From positions 248,001 through 312,000 of the forward strand of contig NZ_FOTP01000005.1 in assembly GCF_900114605.1 (NCBI RefSeq): a stretch of DNA of 64,000 nt, read 5' to 3'. The position numbers and the translations under genes are program-made. Numbering within the stretch: position 1 is the first letter of the stretch; the number at the start of each line of letters is the position of its first letter. The notes under the pieces are model-generated. The model was not told the DNA's origin, ran no database searches, and saw only the letters and a list, made by a program, of their open reading frames with translations. Of this stretch, positions 60,600 to 64,000 are shown in pieces. This DNA comes from Bradyrhizobium sp. NFR13 (lineage in GTDB: Bacteria; Pseudomonadota; Alphaproteobacteria; Rhizobiales; Xanthobacteraceae).

Positions 60600-61082
60600 A
60601 TGGTCAGAAAGCCAATACCCCGCCCGGCGAGAAAGCCGGCGCGGGCTGCTGCCGTGAGGGCTGAGGAAACTCCGGCACTCGTATTGCCCGATGCAATTGA
60701 TGACGCACCTGCTGACAACATGACGTCCGATGATGGGGCGAAGACTGGGTCGCGCGGTCCACTGGTTAAGCGTGTCGCCAAAGTCATCGAACGCGAACTG
60801 GATCTGATCGAGAAGATTGTCGGGCGCACAGGCGGGGATGAAGCTCTGCGCACCGAAGCCGAACGCCGCGCCCGCACGCTGGCGGTGCTGGCGCGTACGC
60901 TGATCGAATTGAAGAAGGGACGTGTCGACGACGAACAAGGGTCTGCAGAAGATGACGACCGCCCCCGGGACCTCGACGAACTCCGTCAAAGACTTTCTGA
61001 ACGTCTTGCAAAACGCCTCCAGCGAGGAGCGCGACTTCCTGCTGGCGGGGCTAACGCGCGGCGAGATGACGTTCCTGAATGA
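60600..61082 (+). CDS. Probable GTA small-terminase-like protein
   Basis: 160 aa from ATG 60600 (MVRKPIPRPARKPARAAA). Basic N-terminal tail, then helices VKRVAKVIERELDLIEKIVG and EAERRARTLAVLARTLIELKK, and a C-terminal DLDELRQRLSERLAKRL. Position and helical build fit the small terminase gene g1 of RcGTA-like clusters. Its last 131 nt overlap the next gene's start in another frame. Alphaproteobacterial chromosomes often carry such clusters; here only the packaging pair is seen. TerS identity is inference. Confidence 0.55.
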   Translation: MVRKPIPRPARKPARAAAVRAEETPALVLPDAIDDAPADNMTSDDGAKTGSRGPLVKRVAKVIERELDLIEKIVGRTGGDEALRTEAERRARTLAVLARTLIELKKGRVDDEQGSAEDDDRPRDLDELRQRLSERLAKRLQRGARLPAGGANARRDDVPE

Positions 61083-61524
61083 GAGTTGGCATGTGTTCGC
61101 GCATGCGCATCAGCTTCCGCCTGTGCTGGCCGGCAACAACGCGCCGTGGCTGACCTGGCTGATGATCGGTGGTCGCGGTGCGGGCAAGACCCGCGCCGGC
61201 GCCGAATGGGTGCGCGCGCAGGCGATGGGCCGTCCACCGCTCGCCTATGAGGTTGCGGAACGGATCGCGCTGGTCGGAGAATTGACGGTAGAATGCGCCG
61301 CGCTCTGGTGTGTGCTGATGCACGAATTCTGGACCGGGGATATCCAGACCATCAATGCGCTGGTCAATGCTACCGCGTTGCTGGTGACCTATTGGGGGTT
61401 CCGTTTCGGCGTGCTAGGCGTCTATATCAGCGGCCGCACCCGCGAAAAGGTCAGTGCGCTCACCGGGCAGGACACGCCCGGCATGGTCGAGAAGCTGGTG
61501 AAAGCGGTCGTGAAGAAAAAGTAA
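60952..61524 (+). pseudogene. Chimera: GTA large-terminase N-terminus fused to a membrane protein
   Basis: 190 codons from ATG 60952. Residues 1-110 match the start of a GTA/phage large terminase: EERDFLLAGLTRGEMTFL, then Walker A GGRGAGKTRAGAEWVRAQ (P-loop 73-80) and AERIALVGE. At about codon 110 (nt ~61282) the terminase ends without its Walker B or nuclease domain. The same frame continues as a membrane protein (LVNATALLVTYWGFRFGVLGVYISG, given here as positions ~137-161, then TREKVSALTGQDTPGMVEKLVK). An in-frame deletion most simply explains it. DNA packaging activity should be lost. Confidence 0.7.
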
Positions 61525-61601
61525 GGTGGCGGCTGCCGCCATTCATGGAGTGTTCACGCGCCCGGGCATCAATTCGGGCGTGTTGAACGCGGAGAAGTCA
61601 C

Positions 61602-62273
61602 TTGCGCCTGCTCGTCGTCGAAGATGATCCCGATCTCAACCGTCAGCTCACCACGGCGCTGACCGATGCCGGCTATGTCGTCGATCGCGCCTTCGATGGC
61701 GAGGAGGGGCATTTCCTCGGCGATAGCGAGCCCTATGACGCTGTGGTGCTCGATATCGGCCTGCCGAAGATGGATGGCATTTCGGTGCTGGAGGCCTGGC
61801 GCCGCAACAACCGCATCATGCCGGTGTTGATCCTCACCGCGCGCGACCGCTGGAGCGACAAGGTGCAGGGTTTCGATGCCGGCGCCGACGATTATGTCGC
61901 CAAGCCGTTCCATCTCGAAGAGGTGCTGGCCCGCATTCGCGCGCTGCTGCGCCGCTCCACCGGCCACGCCCAGTCCGAACTCACTTGCGGGCCTGTGTCG
62001 CTGGATACCCGCACCGGTCGCGTCAGCGTGTCCGGCAATCCGATCAAGATGACGTCGCACGAATACCGGTTGCTGTCCTATCTGATGCACCATACCGGCC
62101 GCGTGATCTCGCGCACCGAACTGGTCGAGCATCTCTACGATCAGGATTTCGATCGCGACAGCAACACCATCGAGGTGTTCGTCGGCCGCATCCGCAAGAA
62201 GCTCGACGTCGATATTATCCAGACCGTGCGCGGCCTCGGCTATCTGCTCACGCCCCCGCAGCCGCCGGCCTGA
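61602..62273 (+). CDS. feuP: FeuP-like OmpR/PhoB family response regulator
   Basis: 223 aa, TTG start 61602. Receiver: acidic pair EDD, phospho-Asp in AVVLDIGLPKMDG, ILTARDRWSDKVQGFDAG and Lys in VAKPFHLEEV. Winged-helix effector ending RIRKKLDVDIIQTVRGLGYLL. The HLEEVLARIRALLRR and MTSHEYRLLSYLMHHTG segments match FeuP of Rhizobium/Sinorhizobium, which works with FeuQ and controls osmoadaptation and glucan export genes there. The sensor gene follows after 70 nt. Confidence 0.8.
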   Translation: MRLLVVEDDPDLNRQLTTALTDAGYVVDRAFDGEEGHFLGDSEPYDAVVLDIGLPKMDGISVLEAWRRNNRIMPVLILTARDRWSDKVQGFDAGADDYVAKPFHLEEVLARIRALLRRSTGHAQSELTCGPVSLDTRTGRVSVSGNPIKMTSHEYRLLSYLMHHTGRVISRTELVEHLYDQDFDRDSNTIEVFVGRIRKKLDVDIIQTVRGLGYLLTPPQPPA

Positions 62274-62294
62274 TGTTGATCGGGGCATTTCCTG

Positions 62295-62339
62295 GCATGA
62301 TCCTGTCCGAAAACCGCTGCGCACTTTTCGGGATCATGC
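62295..62339. repeat. Palindromic repeat between feuP and feuQ
   Basis: GCATGATCC (62295-62303) and GGATCATGC (62331-62339) pair, with inner CCGAAAA (62307-62313) and TTTTCGG (62325-62331). This resembles a short dispersed element of Bradyrhizobium-like genomes and may tune expression of the downstream sensor. Confidence 0.75.
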
Positions 62340-62343
62340 GCTG

Positions 62344-63720
62344 ATGCGCAACAGCTCGCTCGCAACGCGGCTGTTCCTGTCGGCGACGGCCTGGGTGGTG
62401 GTGATCCTCCTGCTCACCGGCATCGTCCTGTCCTCGGTCTATCGCAGCGCCACCGAACGCGCCTTCGATCGCCGTCTCAATCTCTATCTCCGCACTTTGG
62501 TCGCCGAAGTCGCCAATCCGCCGGACGCGCCGGATCACGACATGCCATCGCTCGGCGAGCCGCTGTTCGAACTGCCGCTGTCGGGCTGGTACTGGGAAAT
62601 TGCGCCCACCGAAGGGACGAAGACAGAGATGCGGGCCTCGCGCTCGCTGTGGGACAAGAAGCTGCCCAAGCTCGAGGACCAGGGCGTCGAGCTCACGGCG
62701 TCGGGAATCCGCCAGGGCTATGTGGACGGGCCGGAAGACCAGCGCCTGCGCATGGTGGAGCGTCCCGTCGATCTCGGCGCCGACGGCAAATTCCGCATCA
62801 GCGTCGCTGGCGACGCCACCGAGATTTTCGAGGAAACCCGCACTTTCGACTATTATCTCGGCGGCACTTTCGCTGCACTCTCGATCGTGCTCGTGCTCAC
62901 CACGATCTTCCAGGTCCGCTTCGGCCTTGCGCCGCTGAAGCGCATGTCGAGTGCCATTGCCGATATCCGCTCCGGCCGTGCCGAGCGGCTGGAGGGCACA
63001 TTCCCTGTCGAGATCTCACCTCTGGCGGGCGAGATGAATGCGCTGCTCGATGCCAACCGGGCCATCGTCGAGCGCGCACGCACCCATGTCGGCAATCTCG
63101 CCCACGCGATCAAGACGCCGCTGTCGGTGATCGTCAACGAGGCGAACAGCCGTGGCGTCGACCCCTTTGCGAACAAGGTCCTGGAACAGGCCGATGTGAT
63201 GCGCGATCAGGTCGCGCATCATCTGGAGCGTGCGCGGATCGCGGCGCGCGTCACCATCGTCGGCACCGTCACCGATGTCGCGCCGGCGCTGGAGGCGCTG
63301 TGCCGGACAATGCAGAAAATTCACCGGGATCGCGGCATCACCATCGACCTTGAGGCCGATGCCGCCGCAAAATTTCGCGGTGAGAAGCAGGACCTCGAGG
63401 AGATGGTCGGCAACCTCGTCGACAACGCCTGCAAATGGGCGGACTCCCACGTCACCATCGGCGTGCAGGTCGAGCGCACCAATGGCACCGATCCGGCGTC
63501 GAAGCTGCGGATCATCGTCGATGACGATGGACGCGGCCTGTCCGATACCGAACGCGCCCAGGTCGCGCGCCGCGGCCAGCGGCTGGACGAGACCAAGCCG
63601 GGATCAGGTCTGGGCCTGTCCATCGTGGTCGATCTGGCCGCGCTGTATGGCGGCAGCCTGACGCTCGGCAAGGCGCCGATCGGCGGGCTGCGGGCCGAAC
63701 TGGTGCTGCCGGGTGTCTGA
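62344..63720 (+). CDS. feuQ: FeuQ-like sensor histidine kinase
   Basis: 458 aa from ATG 62344. TM1 (about 10-35), a periplasmic loop of ~135 residues containing EIAPTEGTKTEMRAS, TM2 (about 177-200), HAMP (KRMSSAIADIRSGRAERLEG), HisKA with phospho-His in HVGNLAHAIKTPLSVIVNEA, then HATPase motifs GNLVDNACKWA, DDDGRGL and GSGLGLSIVVDLA. Partner of the response regulator upstream. The stimulus is unknown. The symbol is assigned by similarity and position. Confidence 0.8.
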   Translation: MRNSSLATRLFLSATAWVVVILLLTGIVLSSVYRSATERAFDRRLNLYLRTLVAEVANPPDAPDHDMPSLGEPLFELPLSGWYWEIAPTEGTKTEMRASRSLWDKKLPKLEDQGVELTASGIRQGYVDGPEDQRLRMVERPVDLGADGKFRISVAGDATEIFEETRTFDYYLGGTFAALSIVLVLTTIFQVRFGLAPLKRMSSAIADIRSGRAERLEGTFPVEISPLAGEMNALLDANRAIVERARTHVGNLAHAIKTPLSVIVNEANSRGVDPFANKVLEQADVMRDQVAHHLERARIAARVTIVGTVTDVAPALEALCRTMQKIHRDRGITIDLEADAAAKFRGEKQDLEEMVGNLVDNACKWADSHVTIGVQVERTNGTDPASKLRIIVDDDGRGLSDTERAQVARRGQRLDETKPGSGLGLSIVVDLAALYGGSLTLGKAPIGGLRAELVLPGV

Positions 63721-63818
63721 GTTCCGGCCTTCTTGCGCCCCGTTGTCGCCCGAATTATCCCGTTCGTAACGTCTTTGACGTTTTCTGTGTTCCGGTTTGC
63801 GTTTGGGGTCTGCGGTCC

Positions 63819-64000
63819 ATGGTCAAGTTCAACGCCTTCTGTGTTGCCGCCGTCGCGCTGGCGCTGGGTGGTTGCGATATGACGACGTCGGACGGCGGGC
63901 TCAGCCTCGGCACCGATACGATCGCCCGGGCCTATAGCAGCACCAAGTCGGCCGTTGGCCTGTCCGAGGAGAACGCAGCGGCGGCGGTGACCAATGCCGC
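63819..64000 (+). CDS. Lipoprotein, 5' part only (cut by window end)
   Basis: ATG 63819, running off the window. MVKFNAFCVAAVALALGGCD has a lipobox LGGC at about residues 16-19, then DMTTSDGGLSLGTDT. A lipid-anchored protein; family not recognisable from ~60 residues. Same strand as feuQ, 98 nt downstream. Confidence 0.65.
   Translation, partial: MVKFNAFCVAAVALALGGCDMTTSDGGLSLGTDTIARAYSSTKSAVGLSEENAAAAVTNA

Overview
The window is a continuous stretch of high-GC alphaproteobacterial chromosome. The closest match I recognise from family content is Nitrobacteraceae/Bradyrhizobiaceae (Bradyrhizobium, Tardiphaga, Rhodopseudomonas, Afipia). The pointers are the convergent TIGR03808/TIGR03809 pair, a MucR regulator, DUF6456, DUF5330, DUF2336, DUF1491 and DUF3551 proteins, a split MutA/MutB methylmalonyl-CoA mutase, a FeuP/FeuQ-like two-component pair, and palindromic GTCATTCCGG-type intergenic repeats. 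The genus is an inference. I found no rRNA, tRNA, CRISPR array or intact insertion sequence.

Layout. 0-5 kb: anti-sigma-like protein and S8 protease, then TIGR03809 and TIGR03808. 5-9 kb: a geneless stretch, a small conserved gene and a Bcr/CflA-type MFS exporter. 7.6-15.1 kb (minus strand): a tightly packed set in the transcription order mutA, GFA protein, 57-aa protein, mutB, degenerate HepT-like protein, DUF3298 protein, meaB, pyroglutamyl peptidase. This is the propionyl/methylmalonyl-CoA branch with its cofactor-protecting GTPase. 15.5-17.2 kb: folate genes folP-folB-folK. 17.4-24.6 kb: DUF4332, DUF2267-like, HerA-like ATPase, GT87, M20 dipeptidase and class II aldolase. 24.8-28.1 kb: DUF305, beta-propeller, ECF sigma, anti-sigma. 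28.3-33.9 kb: GlxA-type regulator divergent from an isonitrile-hydratase-like DJ-1/PfpI protein, NTF2-like protein, MocR regulator divergent from an EamA transporter, class A beta-lactamase. 34-48 kb: DnaB-like ATPase, GT39-type membrane protein, MucR, DUF6456, SufE, DUF5330, hybrid PAS histidine kinase overlapping a peptidoglycan-binding protein, DUF1491, DUF2336, methyltransferase, lipoprotein, sterol-desaturase-type hydroxylase. 48-56.5 kb: OMP beta-barrel divergent from a LuxR regulator, DUF1214-DUF1254 pair, PBP1A, YcgN cysteine-cluster protein, DHA2 MFS exporter. 56.5-59 kb: hydrolase, hydrolase fragment and LysR gene bracketed by two near-identical 52-bp repeats. 59-61.5 kb: Flp pilin, two DUF3551 proteins, small membrane protein, and a decayed gene-transfer-agent packaging remnant. 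61.6-64 kb: FeuP/FeuQ-like two-component pair and the start of a lipoprotein gene.

Most of the window is ordinary core genome. The items most worth a second look are the mutase operon with its inserted HepT-like and 57-aa genes, the in-frame chimera of a GTA terminase N-terminus with an unrelated membrane protein, the repeat-bracketed hydrolase/LysR module, and the anti-sigma/S8 protease pair. I did not see a convincing wholly new defence or mobile system.
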